Assembly (NCBI GenBank): GCA_049609065.1
Contig: JBMYYE010000099.1
Coordinates: 1-9,160, forward strand
Reading direction: 5' to 3'
Source: JBMYYE01 sp049609065
Lineage (GTDB): Bacteria; Pseudomonadota; Alphaproteobacteria; Rhodobacterales; Rhodobacteraceae
Length of the DNA: 9,160 nucleotides
The notes beneath the pieces were generated by a model. It saw only the letters and a list, made by a program, of their open reading frames with translations. It did not search any database and had not been told where the DNA came from. The position numbers and the translations under genes were made by a program. Shown here in pieces: positions 1 through 6,971 of the stretch (position 1 is the stretch's first letter; the number at the start of each line of letters is the position of its first letter).

Positions 1-997
1 GGCCCTCAACCATGGAATGCCCAAGGGCGCTCACAGGAGATAGGCGATACCAAAGCCCCATTTCCCCAAAACTATCCGCGAGATAGATTTGCGTCTCTGG
101 TGTGATGTCTTCACCCAAACTACGGCGCGCCATGATCAACCCGTGATCCTCTACGGCCTGTAAAAGCCCATAAAGGCGATCCATATAGCGAGGTGCCATA
201 ATCAAGAGCATCCGCGGATCCGATTTCAAAATCTCAGCATGGGCCGCAATCAGCATCGGGTCCTCATCTGGATGGCTCGCCGCGGAAAACCAACGCGGGC
301 GATCCCCCACCATTTTTTCAATGTTTTCACGATCTGCCGCTTGATCAGGAAGCGGTGCGCGAGACCCCTTAATCGATCCGACAACCGATAGCTTTTCTCG
401 TGGAACATCAAATTCCATAATATGCGGAACCGATACGGCGTCTTGGGCAAGGATTTTGTCGAAGACAGAAAAACAAAACACCATCAGGCTTTGGATTTTC
501 TTGCGCTTTTTTGCCCGCGCAGCGCCCAAGCGCACATTCATCAAAATGGCCGGAATTTCACGCTTTTTGACCTCAAACAACATGCGTGGCCAAAGATCAA
601 ATTCGGAAAACACAACTTTGTCAGGCCGCCAGTAGGCGAGGAATTTTTGCGTGGCGCGCCGCGTATCAGCAGGCAGATATTGATGCATAACACGTGGCGG
701 TAAGGTGATTTTCTCAAGTGCTTCAACCGAAGATCGTGTCGTTGTTGTCAGTAAAAAATGCGCCTCAGGTTCTTGCTCAGCAAGCGTTTCAAACAATGTC
801 AAAAGCGCCAAGCTTTCGCCCACTGACAGTGCATGGAACCAAATGAGCGGTCCTTCGGGGCGTGCAAGTGTTGCGGTGCCAAATTTTTCTTGAACCCGCT
901 TTGGGTCCTCTTTTCCGCGTTTTACGCGCCGTAAAATGGCAAATCGCCAGAGCGGGCCGATCAAAATCGACAAGATCAAATAGACCCGTAACAGCAT
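1..997 (-). CDS. waaA: 3-deoxy-D-manno-octulosonic acid (Kdo) transferase, C-terminus missing at window edge
   Basis: Transfers Kdo from CMP-Kdo to the lipid A precursor on the cytoplasmic face of the inner membrane (GT30 family). I translated the minus strand from the ATG at 997-995; the frame stays open to base 1, giving about 332 residues. E. coli WaaA has about 425, so roughly the last quarter lies outside the window. A hydrophobic N-terminal anchor (residues 2-22) is followed by RGKEDPKR (27-34), then HALSVGE (55-61), whose Glu61 corresponds to the catalytic Glu of the family. Next come FLAYWRPD (119-126) and SEFDLWP (131-137), the counterpart of the usual E-x-x-LWP motif. Near the edge GEMGLWYRL and LGHSMVEG match the approach to the Kdo-transferase GGHN region. 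The start overlaps the kdsD stop by one base (TGATG) and has no good Shine-Dalgarno of its own, suggesting coupling. The family call is firm; whether it adds one or two Kdo units cannot be read from sequence. Confidence 0.93.
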   Translation of the reverse strand, partial: MLLRVYLILSILIGPLWRFAILRRVKRGKEDPKRVQEKFGTATLARPEGPLIWFHALSVGESLALLTLFETLAEQEPEAHFLLTTTTRSSVEALEKITLPPRVMHQYLPADTRRATQKFLAYWRPDKVVFSEFDLWPRMLFEVKKREIPAILMNVRLGAARAKKRKKIQSLMVFCFSVFDKILAQDAVSVPHIMEFDVPREKLSVVGSIKGSRAPLPDQAADRENIEKMVGDRPRWFSAASHPDEDPMLIAAHAEILKSDPRMLLIMAPRYMDRLYGLLQAVEDHGLIMARRSLGEDITPETQIYLADSFGEMGLWYRLSPVSALGHSMVEG

Positions 998-2001
998 CAG
1001 GCAACGCCGTTTTGCAACAGCTGTAACATCGTGACAAGCCCAACGGCTTTGCCATCTTCAACCACAAAACAGGCCGATATCTTGTTCGTTTGCATCACAT
1101 TCATCGCCCGTGCCAAAAGGCGATCAGACGTAATGGTAACAGAAACCGGTGTCATGATTTCATGGGCTTTGGCATCCCATAAAACGGATTTCATACTGCC
1201 GTCTGCTTTGGCCTCAAGATAACGACGGATATCGCCATCGGTGATCACACCAAGAAGGTTTTGATCCCCATCAACAACCCCTGCGATCCCTTGTTTCTTT
1301 GACGAAATTTCACCCAAAACGCCCATCACAGAAAGATCAGGTTCCACAAGCGGGAGGCCATCAGCTTTCACCATCACATCCGCAACGGGGCTAAGCGCCA
1401 TGCCAAGTTTCCCGCCAGGATGGAAGTTACGAAAGCTTTCTTCGGTGAAGCCGCGCATCTTAAGCAAGGTCACGGCAATGGCATCCCCGATCGCCAATTG
1501 CATAAGCGTGGAGGTCGTCGGGGCAAGGTTATGTGGACAGGCTTCTTTGGCTTTTGGCAACACCAATGGATAGGTCGATTTTTGCGCGAGGATGCTCTTT
1601 TCGCCGCCCGTAATCGCGATCATTGGAACGCCAAAGCGCTGCCCATAGGCAATAATATCAGAGAGCTCTTTTGTTTCGCCAGACCAACTTAGGAGCAGCA
1701 AAACATCATCTTCGGTCACCATACCCAAATCGCCATGACTGGCTTCGGAGGCATGAACAAAAAACGCAGGCGTGCCCGTTGATGCAAAAGTCGCCGCGAG
1801 TTTTTTGGCGATGTGGCCGCTTTTACCCACACCAGAAAGGATCAAACGCCCCTTCATTCCATAAACCGCATCAAGCGCACCCGTTAAATTCGCCGCAAGA
1901 GACGGATCTTCGAGTGCCTCGGTCACGGCCTGAAGCCCATTGGAAAAATCTACAAGAGACCCGCGTATGGACGCCATTTGATCAAGCTCACCCCGCATCA
2001 T
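997..2001 (-). CDS. kdsD: D-arabinose-5-phosphate isomerase, SIS plus two CBS domains (KdsD/KpsF family)
   Basis: Interconverts D-ribulose-5-phosphate and D-arabinose-5-phosphate, the first step toward Kdo. The protein has 334 residues, normal for the family. An SIS domain covers about residues 35-185 and two CBS domains about 205-333. Lys60 (in GVGKSG), Glu112 (in SGETKE), Glu153 (in KEACPHNLAPTTST) and His194 (in HPGGKLG) match, at a constant offset of one, the residues reported as important in E. coli KdsD (59, 111, 152, 193). The start is the first ATG of TAATGATG, overlapping the kdsA stop by one base, with AGGGG a few bases upstream; the second ATG one codon later is equally possible. 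KdsD, KpsF and GutQ cannot be separated by motif alone. The position after kdsB and kdsA argues for a role in lipopolysaccharide or capsule Kdo supply rather than sugar-alcohol metabolism. Confidence 0.95.
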   Translation of the reverse strand: MMRGELDQMASIRGSLVDFSNGLQAVTEALEDPSLAANLTGALDAVYGMKGRLILSGVGKSGHIAKKLAATFASTGTPAFFVHASEASHGDLGMVTEDDVLLLLSWSGETKELSDIIAYGQRFGVPMIAITGGEKSILAQKSTYPLVLPKAKEACPHNLAPTTSTLMQLAIGDAIAVTLLKMRGFTEESFRNFHPGGKLGMALSPVADVMVKADGLPLVEPDLSVMGVLGEISSKKQGIAGVVDGDQNLLGVITDGDIRRYLEAKADGSMKSVLWDAKAHEIMTPVSVTITSDRLLARAMNVMQTNKISACFVVEDGKAVGLVTMLQLLQNGVA

Positions 2002-2816
2002 TAGGCCCCTTTTACAACAGCATCGATAGCGCGAAGTTCCTTAAGGAATGCCGGCATATCAGACAGGTGCATCATATTTGGACCATCTGATGGTGCGTTG
2101 TCAGGGTCTTCATGGGTCTCCACGAATAACCCGCCGACACCCACCGCAACCGCCGCCCGCGCAAGCGTTGGCACAAATTCGCGTTGACCACCAGATGATC
2201 CGCCTTGCCCACCTGGGAGTTGTACAGAATGGGTCGCATCCATCACCACGGGATAGCCCGTTTTTGCCATAATCGCCAAAGATCGCATATCTGACACCAA
2301 CATATTATAGCCAAAACTCGTGCCACGATCCGTCAGGAGAATATTTTCATTCCCCGTGCTGGCGACTTTGTCTGCGACATTTTTCATGTCCCATGGGGCT
2401 AAAAATTGCCCCTTCTTCACATTGATGACGCGGCCCGTTTCACCTGCGGCCAAAAGAAGATCGGTTTGACGACACAAGAAGGCCGGTATCTGAAGGATAT
2501 CAACGACTTCGGCCACTGGCGCGCATTGTTCAGCCGTGTGGATATCCGTTAAAACAGGGCAGCCAAATTCACGTTTTATCTCATCAAAAATGCGCAGTGT
2601 TTCATCGATGCCAATACCACGTTTGCCGCCAAGGCTCGTGCGATTGGCTTTGTCAAAACTGCCCTTAAACACAAAGCCAATTCCAAGTTCAGCGCATGTT
2701 TCCGCGAGCTGCCCCGCAATCATACGGCTGTGATCCAAGCCTTCGATCTGACACGGACCCGCAATTAGCGAAAACGGGAGATCCTGTCCAAATTTTACAT
2801 TTCCTACCGTAATCAT
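2001..2816 (-). CDS. kdsA: 3-deoxy-8-phosphooctulonate synthase (Kdo-8-phosphate synthase), metal-dependent type
   Basis: Condenses phosphoenolpyruvate with D-arabinose-5-phosphate to give Kdo-8-phosphate in the cytoplasm. The protein has 271 residues and a single TIM-barrel synthase fold. Conserved blocks are IAGPC (18-22), FKGSFDKANR (50-59), LTDIHT (89-94), PAFLCRQTDLL (111-121), NVKKGQFLAPWD (132-143) and DATHSVQLPGG (193-203). Cys22, His196, Glu233 and Asp244 fall at a constant offset of 11 from the Aquifex aeolicus metal ligands (11, 185, 222, 233), which places it in the metal-dependent class; E. coli KdsA has Asn in place of the Cys. The start codon overlaps the kdsB stop in an ATGA, with AAGGG about 7 bases upstream. 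It lies between kdsB and kdsD in the Kdo cassette. The identification is secure; the metal requirement is inferred from the residues. Confidence 0.97.
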   Translation of the reverse strand: MITVGNVKFGQDLPFSLIAGPCQIEGLDHSRMIAGQLAETCAELGIGFVFKGSFDKANRTSLGGKRGIGIDETLRIFDEIKREFGCPVLTDIHTAEQCAPVAEVVDILQIPAFLCRQTDLLLAAGETGRVINVKKGQFLAPWDMKNVADKVASTGNENILLTDRGTSFGYNMLVSDMRSLAIMAKTGYPVVMDATHSVQLPGGQGGSSGGQREFVPTLARAAVAVGVGGLFVETHEDPDNAPSDGPNMMHLSDMPAFLKELRAIDAVVKGA

Positions 2817-3613
2817 CCGATGCCCTTTTCTTTTAGCACGCGCTCAATGCGCTCCACGTCAATGGGATTGTTGAGTTCCCAAAACACATGCCCACGTCCG
2901 TCCACTTCGACGCAACGGATTTTGTGGCCATTTTCCAAAAACCGCAATTGTTCCAACCCTTCGAGTTTCTCCAGCGGGCCCTCAGACCATGACATATAAT
3001 CCGCCAAAGCCGCAGGCCGATACGCATAGGCGCCCACATGGTGAAAAACGGGGATGTGATCACCGTCTTTAAAGTCCTGATCCGTATATGGAAGGACCTC
3101 TTTGGAGAAATAAAGGGCATTCATATGGTGATCAAAAACCGCCGTGGTGCCGCCGACGCGGCCCGCTTTGCGGTCTGTGATAAAATCGGTAACCGTTTGC
3201 ACATCGCACCGCAAAACGGGGGTCGCCATGCCAACATTTGGATCCGTTTTCATTTGATCGATCAATGCTTCGATAAACCATGGCGGGGTGAGTGGTGCAT
3301 CCCCTTGAAGGTTCACCACCACCTCAGGCGATACACCAAGATTGGCGATGGCTTCTGCACAGCGTTCGGTGCCGTTTCGACACCTATCCGATGTCATCAC
3401 AACATCCGCGCCAAATGCACGGGCCGCATCCGCAATACGATCATCATCCGTGGCCACATAAATCGCATGATCCCCTTTGACCGCCTTCGCCGCGTCAAAG
3501 GAGCGCTCGATAAGTGATTTTCTTTCGCCTGATACCCCTTCGAGCATGGCCAAAGGCTTGCCTTCAAACCGCGTAGATCCATAACGCGCAGGGATGAGGA
3601 TAACAGTCTCCAT
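2813..3613 (-). CDS. kdsB: CMP-Kdo synthetase (3-deoxy-manno-octulosonate cytidylyltransferase)
   Basis: Activates Kdo with CTP to CMP-Kdo, the donor used by WaaA. The protein has 266 residues, slightly longer than the roughly 250 usual for KdsB/KpsU. The nucleotide-binding start IPARYGSTR with Lys19 (residues 7-19), the SDRCRNGTERCAEA block (75-88) and NLQGDAPL (101-108) are typical of the family, where the last motif usually reads QGDEP. Later come HVGAYAYR, then EGPLEKLEGLEQLRFLENG, which matches the family pattern around E-x-LR-x-LE-x-G. The ending, WELNNPIDVERIE, differs from the usual VDTPEDLERV. The ATG is preceded by a perfect AGGAGG five bases upstream, the best ribosome site in the window, so this start is well supported. 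The stop overlaps the kdsA start. Sub-type (KdsB of lipopolysaccharide or KpsU of capsule) is not decided. Confidence 0.95.
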   Translation of the reverse strand: METVILIPARYGSTRFEGKPLAMLEGVSGERKSLIERSFDAAKAVKGDHAIYVATDDDRIADAARAFGADVVMTSDRCRNGTERCAEAIANLGVSPEVVVNLQGDAPLTPPWFIEALIDQMKTDPNVGMATPVLRCDVQTVTDFITDRKAGRVGGTTAVFDHHMNALYFSKEVLPYTDQDFKDGDHIPVFHHVGAYAYRPAALADYMSWSEGPLEKLEGLEQLRFLENGHKIRCVEVDGRGHVFWELNNPIDVERIERVLKEKGIG

Positions 3614-3618
3614 GAGGG

Positions 3619-3624
3619 CCTCCT
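3619..3624 (-). promoter_or_regulatory. Strong Shine-Dalgarno of kdsB overlapping the yaaA stop codon
   Basis: On the minus strand AGGAGG ends five bases before the kdsB ATG and overlaps the yaaA TAG (3625-3623). It fixes the kdsB start and suggests that ribosomes finishing yaaA sit directly on the kdsB initiation region. It is the only consensus six-base site seen upstream of the genes here. Confidence 0.8.
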
Positions 3625-4399
3625 AAGCTGCCGTTTCGGGGCGAATAAAGGTCAGCGTATCGCCTTCACTCATCTCACGGTGGAACACATATCCACCCGT
3701 ATCAAAATCTTTCAGTGCCGTTATATCAGTAATTTGATTTTCCACAATAAACCGCGCCATAGAACCACGTGCGCGTTTGGCGTAAAAGCTCACCACTTTG
3801 GGGCCTGCCGACTTTTCTTCCATGAACACAGGTGTCACAATCCGAAGGCTGTGATCCTGCCCAGATACGGTTTTGAAATATTCCTGTGACGCACAGTTTA
3901 CGATAATATCCGTGCCCACTGCGCGCGCATCATCTTCTAACGCACGCACCACGCGGTCCCCCCAATATTCATAGAGGTTTTTGCCGCGCCCCGTTTTCAA
4001 ACGGCTCCCCATTTCAAGACGGTACGCTTGCATCAGATCAAAGGGGCGCAAAACACCGTAAAGGCCTGATAAAATACGGTAATGATCCTGCGCGTAACGC
4101 GCTGCAACCTCATCCAAAGTCTGGGCATCAAGCCCGACATAGGTATCCCCCGCAAAGGCAAACATCGCCGCCTTGGCTGTGCCTTGATCGGCCGTTTTTG
4201 CAAATTCACGAAACCGCTCGACGTTGAGCTTTGCTATGTTTTCGCTAATTTTCATTAGCTTTTGCAAATCCCCAACCGATAGATCCCGCGCAACCGTTGC
4301 CAGTGAAAATGCCTCAGGCTCAAAGCGCGCAGTGCTTTGCAAAAGGGTCTCCATCGGCGTCATATCGAGCTTCTTGGCAGGAGAGGTCACAACCAGCAT
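3623..4399 (-). CDS. yaaA: Peroxide-stress resistance protein YaaA (DUF328/UPF0246)
   Basis: A 258-residue protein, the normal length for the family. In E. coli YaaA lowers damage from hydrogen peroxide by limiting free intracellular iron; the biochemical activity is not fully defined. Hallmarks are the N-terminal MLVVTSPAKKLD, then SGLYGVLRPFDLMQAYRLEMG in the middle, IVNCASQEYFK, and VSFYAKRARGSMARF towards the end. No signal peptide or membrane segment is seen, so it should be cytoplasmic. The ATG is preceded by AAGGAAA about 7 bases upstream. It starts 57 bases after recQ and ends 9 bases before kdsB, so it is probably co-transcribed with the Kdo genes. I see no obvious functional reason for that link. 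I did not see a convincing OxyR-type site in the short upstream gap. Confidence 0.93.
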   Translation of the reverse strand: MLVVTSPAKKLDMTPMETLLQSTARFEPEAFSLATVARDLSVGDLQKLMKISENIAKLNVERFREFAKTADQGTAKAAMFAFAGDTYVGLDAQTLDEVAARYAQDHYRILSGLYGVLRPFDLMQAYRLEMGSRLKTGRGKNLYEYWGDRVVRALEDDARAVGTDIIVNCASQEYFKTVSGQDHSLRIVTPVFMEEKSAGPKVVSFYAKRARGSMARFIVENQITDITALKDFDTGGYVFHREMSEGDTLTFIRPETAA

Positions 4400-4456
4400 A
4401 TCAGTTTCCTTTTTCGCTCAACCTATCAGGCTGACATGAGGGGTCAACGGGCGGGA
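4400..4456 (-). promoter_or_regulatory. Gap between recQ and yaaA, possible weak internal promoter
   Basis: This 57-base gap is the largest inside the minus-strand gene run. It holds a TTGACC that could serve as a -35 box (plus-strand 4447-4442), followed by a poor TGATAGGT-like -10 at short spacing, and the yaaA ribosome site near 4405-4411. No terminator-like hairpin with a T-run is visible, so read-through from recQ is plausible. The promoter is a weak guess. Confidence 0.25.
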
Positions 4457-6499
4457 TTATTCGCCTTCGAGAATCGCCAAAAATGGCGCACCAAAACGAT
4501 CCATATGTTTGGTCCCTAAAATACGTTCTAATCCACGGTGATCCCCAGATTGAAGCTGCGCAACTTTCGCAAGCTGTGACGCCGTGCACGACATCTGTTT
4601 TTCTGTGCCGCCTTCCCCTCGGGCGAGATCATTTTGCGCGGCTAAGAGCTGATCATAAATTGACCCTGCTGCACGGCCCGACAATTTACGTCGCTGCGGA
4701 TGTTCATTCGCAACATTGGTGCCTGTGATAACCTCTAGGAAACCGTCGCCATACCGATCCAATTTCTTCGCACCAACGCCAGAAATATGCGCCATTTCAT
4801 CGCGGGTTTGCGGTCGCTTTTCCGCCATTTCGATCAAGGTTCGATCGTTGAAAATGATATAGGCGGGTACACGGGCCTCTTCAGAAAAGGCGCGGCGCTT
4901 GGCCTTAAGCGCAGATAAAAGCGGCGCGTCCTCTTCGCTCACCAGCGTTTTAACAGCGGGGCCTTTTTTGCGTGCCTTAATGACATCACGCCGCAAATCA
5001 ATGCGGGCTTCATCGCGTAAAATTGGTTTTGCAGCCTCGGTCATCCGCAGCGCGCCAAAGCGTTCGCGGTCAGGCCGCACAAGGTCATGGCCCATCATTT
5101 GCCGAAATATTGCCTGCCATTCCAGGCGGCTATGTTCTTTGCCCACCCCAAAAGTTGGCAAATCACCATGGTTGCGGTCTTTGACTTTATCCGTCTCATT
5201 TCCGATGAGAATATCAATCAAGTGACCCGTGCCAAAATATTCGCCCGTGCGCAAAATCGCCGATAGCGCCTTTCGCACCGATGTTGTCCCATCAAACACA
5301 TCAGGCGGCGTTTCGCAAAGATCACAGTTCCCACACGGATCCGCCGTTTCGCCAAAATAGGACAATAGCGCCTGCCGGCGACAGCCCAATGCCTCCGCCA
5401 GCCCCAACAGCGCATTCAATCGCCCGTGATCGGCACTGCGCCGTTCGGCTGGCGCGAGGCTTTCGTCGATTTGCGACCGCCGCAAACGGATATCATCCGC
5501 ACCATATAACGTAAGCGTTTCTGCAGGCGCCCCGTCGCGACCCGCACGGCCGATTTCTTGGTAATAGGCCTCAATCGATTTCGGTAAATCCGCATGGGCC
5601 ACCCACCGAATGTCAGGTTTATCCACCCCCATCCCGAAGGCCACGGTGGCCACCACGATAAGTTCATCTTCTTGCTGAAACGCGCGTTCGACTTCGCGGC
5701 GCGCATCAGGTTCCATACCGCCGTGGTAAGAGAGCGCACTGCGCCCCGTATCTGTGATGGCTTTGGCCAAGCTTTCGGTTTTGTTGCGCGTCCCGCAATA
5801 GACAATGCCCGATTGTGATGGGCGGGCTTTGATGAAATCGAGGATCTGGCGGCGCGGACCGTCTTTCGCCTGAAAGGCGAGGTGAATGTTCGGGCGATCA
5901 AAACCATGTAAAAATGTTTTTGGGCGGCTATCCGGAAAAAGCCGCGTGGCAATTTCCGCGCGGGTTTCTTCATCTGCGGTGGCCGTAAAGGCCGAAAGCG
6001 GCACGTCTAAGGTGCGTTTTAATTCCCCGATCCGCAAATAATCGGGGCGAAAATCATGGCCCCATTGGCTCACGCAGTGGGCTTCGTCCACGGCGATGCG
6101 GCTGATATTTGCACGTTTCAGAAGGTTAATCGTCCCGCCCGAGGCCAGCCGTTCAGGCGCCATATAAAGCAGTTTGAGCGTACCACGATCAAGCGCCTCA
6201 AACACGGCTGCGGTTTCTTCATCCGTGTTGCCAGAGGTCAGCGCGCCCGCCTCAACGCCCACCTCGCGCAGGGCGCGCACTTGGTCCCGCATCAGGGCAA
6301 TGAGCGGTGAAATCACCACCGTCACCCCATCGAGGCAAAGTGCAGGCAATTGAAAACAAAGCGATTTTCCACCACCCGTTGGCATGATCGCCACGGTATC
6401 TTCGCCCGCAAGGATCGCATCAACGATTTCGCTCTGACCGACGCGAAAATCATCAAACCCAAAGATCGAAGAGAGAAGCCCTCGCGCCTCATCCAGCAT
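4457..6499 (-). CDS. recQ: ATP-dependent DNA helicase RecQ with tandem HRDC-type C-terminus
   Basis: A 3'-to-5' DNA helicase of the RecF recombination pathway that unwinds duplex, fork and recombination intermediates. The protein has 680 residues against about 609 in E. coli. The helicase core holds Walker A TGGGKS (41-46), DEAH (138-141) followed by the RecQ aromatic-rich loop CVSQWGHDFRPDY (142-154), FTATA (171-175) and GRAGRDG (317-323). The zinc site of the RecQ C-terminal region is Cys373, Cys389, Cys392 and Cys395, and a winged-helix region follows (about 400-500). A clear HRDC domain spans about 526-592, and a second, degenerate HRDC-like unit about 613-678 ends in LDRYG-like MDRFGAPFL. 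The ATG lies 5 bases after the yggT stop with only a weak ribosome site, so translation may depend on yggT. All helicase motifs are intact. Confidence 0.97.
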   Translation of the reverse strand: MLDEARGLLSSIFGFDDFRVGQSEIVDAILAGEDTVAIMPTGGGKSLCFQLPALCLDGVTVVISPLIALMRDQVRALREVGVEAGALTSGNTDEETAAVFEALDRGTLKLLYMAPERLASGGTINLLKRANISRIAVDEAHCVSQWGHDFRPDYLRIGELKRTLDVPLSAFTATADEETRAEIATRLFPDSRPKTFLHGFDRPNIHLAFQAKDGPRRQILDFIKARPSQSGIVYCGTRNKTESLAKAITDTGRSALSYHGGMEPDARREVERAFQQEDELIVVATVAFGMGVDKPDIRWVAHADLPKSIEAYYQEIGRAGRDGAPAETLTLYGADDIRLRRSQIDESLAPAERRSADHGRLNALLGLAEALGCRRQALLSYFGETADPCGNCDLCETPPDVFDGTTSVRKALSAILRTGEYFGTGHLIDILIGNETDKVKDRNHGDLPTFGVGKEHSRLEWQAIFRQMMGHDLVRPDRERFGALRMTEAAKPILRDEARIDLRRDVIKARKKGPAVKTLVSEEDAPLLSALKAKRRAFSEEARVPAYIIFNDRTLIEMAEKRPQTRDEMAHISGVGAKKLDRYGDGFLEVITGTNVANEHPQRRKLSGRAAGSIYDQLLAAQNDLARGEGGTEKQMSCTASQLAKVAQLQSGDHRGLERILGTKHMDRFGAPFLAILEGE

Positions 6500-6504
6500 G
6501 TGTT

Positions 6505-6789
6505 CTATAGCCCGTAGAGGTTATTGCTCACGACGATTTGCAGCATATGGATACCGATAAGGACAATCACAGGCGTCAAATCAAGCCCACCCATGCTCGG
6601 CAAAATGTTCCGAATGGGGGCATAAATTGGTTCCAGAATACGGTTAATGCCGTACCAAATCTGCGCCACGATTGGTTGATGGAGGTTCAAAACCTGAAAA
6701 TTAATCAGCCAGCTCATAATCACATGAGCAAAGACCAAGAATTTAGCGACACCCAACACAAGCAGGATAATTTCAAGAAGAGAAGTCAT
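6505..6789 (-). CDS. YggT family small integral membrane protein
   Basis: A 94-residue membrane protein of the YggT/YlmG family, whose members have been linked to cell-envelope, division or osmotic functions; the molecular role is unsettled. A first hydrophobic segment covers about residues 5-30 and a second about 71-90. Between them lies the family signature RILEPIYAPIRNILPSMGG followed by LDLTPVIV. Many proteobacterial members have two such repeats, so this single-repeat form is the short, alphaproteobacterial and cyanobacterial kind. The ATG is preceded by AGGG with a 6-base spacer. It is the first gene of the leftward run, divergent from dapD and 5 bases upstream of recQ. Confidence 0.9.
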   Translation of the reverse strand: MTSLLEIILLVLGVAKFLVFAHVIMSWLINFQVLNLHQPIVAQIWYGINRILEPIYAPIRNILPSMGGLDLTPVIVLIGIHMLQIVVSNNLYGL

Positions 6790-6908
6790 AGTCAGCCCTA
6801 TAAAATGGTTTCAACCAGACCTAAGCGCTCTCACCCTATCTGACAAGGGCGAAAGGATGTAACGGATGTCTCGCTTGTCGGTCTTGCGCGCTCAAATGTC
6901 GCCCCGCA

Positions 6909-6937
6909 TTGCAAGATTACGCGCCACGCCTTATAGG
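6909..6937 (+). promoter_or_regulatory. Candidate sigma-70-type promoter of dapD
   Basis: TTGCAA at 6909-6914 and TATAGG at 6932-6937 are separated by exactly 17 bases. Transcription would start near 6944, leaving a leader of about 28 bases before the dapD ATG. The -35 matches TTGACA at five of six positions and the -10 matches TATAAT at four of six. This is inference from spacing and similarity only. Confidence 0.4.
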
Positions 6938-6961
6938 CTTTGGAAAGATTTTGACATTTAA

Positions 6962-6966
6962 GAGGG
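6962..6966 (+). promoter_or_regulatory. Ribosome binding site deciding the dapD start
   Basis: GAGGG lies five bases before the ATG at 6972. It supports this start over an in-frame TTG at 6909, which would add 21 residues not typical of DapD and which overlaps the candidate -35 box. Confidence 0.75.
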
Positions 6967-6971
6967 CCGAC

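Larger units (their letters stand above)
6790..6971. promoter_or_regulatory. Divergent intergenic region between yggT and dapD
   Basis: These 182 bases separate two divergent starts and must hold promoters for both directions. On the plus strand a reasonable promoter for dapD is listed separately. On the minus strand TTGTCA (plus 6846-6841), a 17-base spacer and TAGGTC (6823-6818) could serve the yggT operon, but the -10 is poor. No credible protein, tRNA or riboswitch is seen. Confidence 0.5.

Noticed and set aside
422..703. Open frame of 93 codons on the plus strand inside waaA
   Set aside because: The minus strand carries a continuous, motif-bearing Kdo transferase here; this frame matches no family I recognise.
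1..997. waaA as a broken or truncated gene
   Set aside because: The frame is uninterrupted and its end is simply outside the window; nothing suggests a pseudogene.
5416..5973. A 185-codon minus-strand frame inside recQ
   Set aside because: It is an alternate frame of the intact RecQ helicase core, is rich in Arg and Lys, and shows no domain.
6951..6956. Perfect TTGACA upstream of dapD as a -35 box
   Set aside because: A -10 at normal spacing would fall inside the dapD start codon region, leaving no leader or ribosome site on the transcript.
6909..6971. In-frame TTG extension adding 21 residues to DapD
   Set aside because: DapD normally begins at the MSNAQLE-like position, the ATG at 6972 has a good ribosome site, and the TTG lies in the likely promoter.
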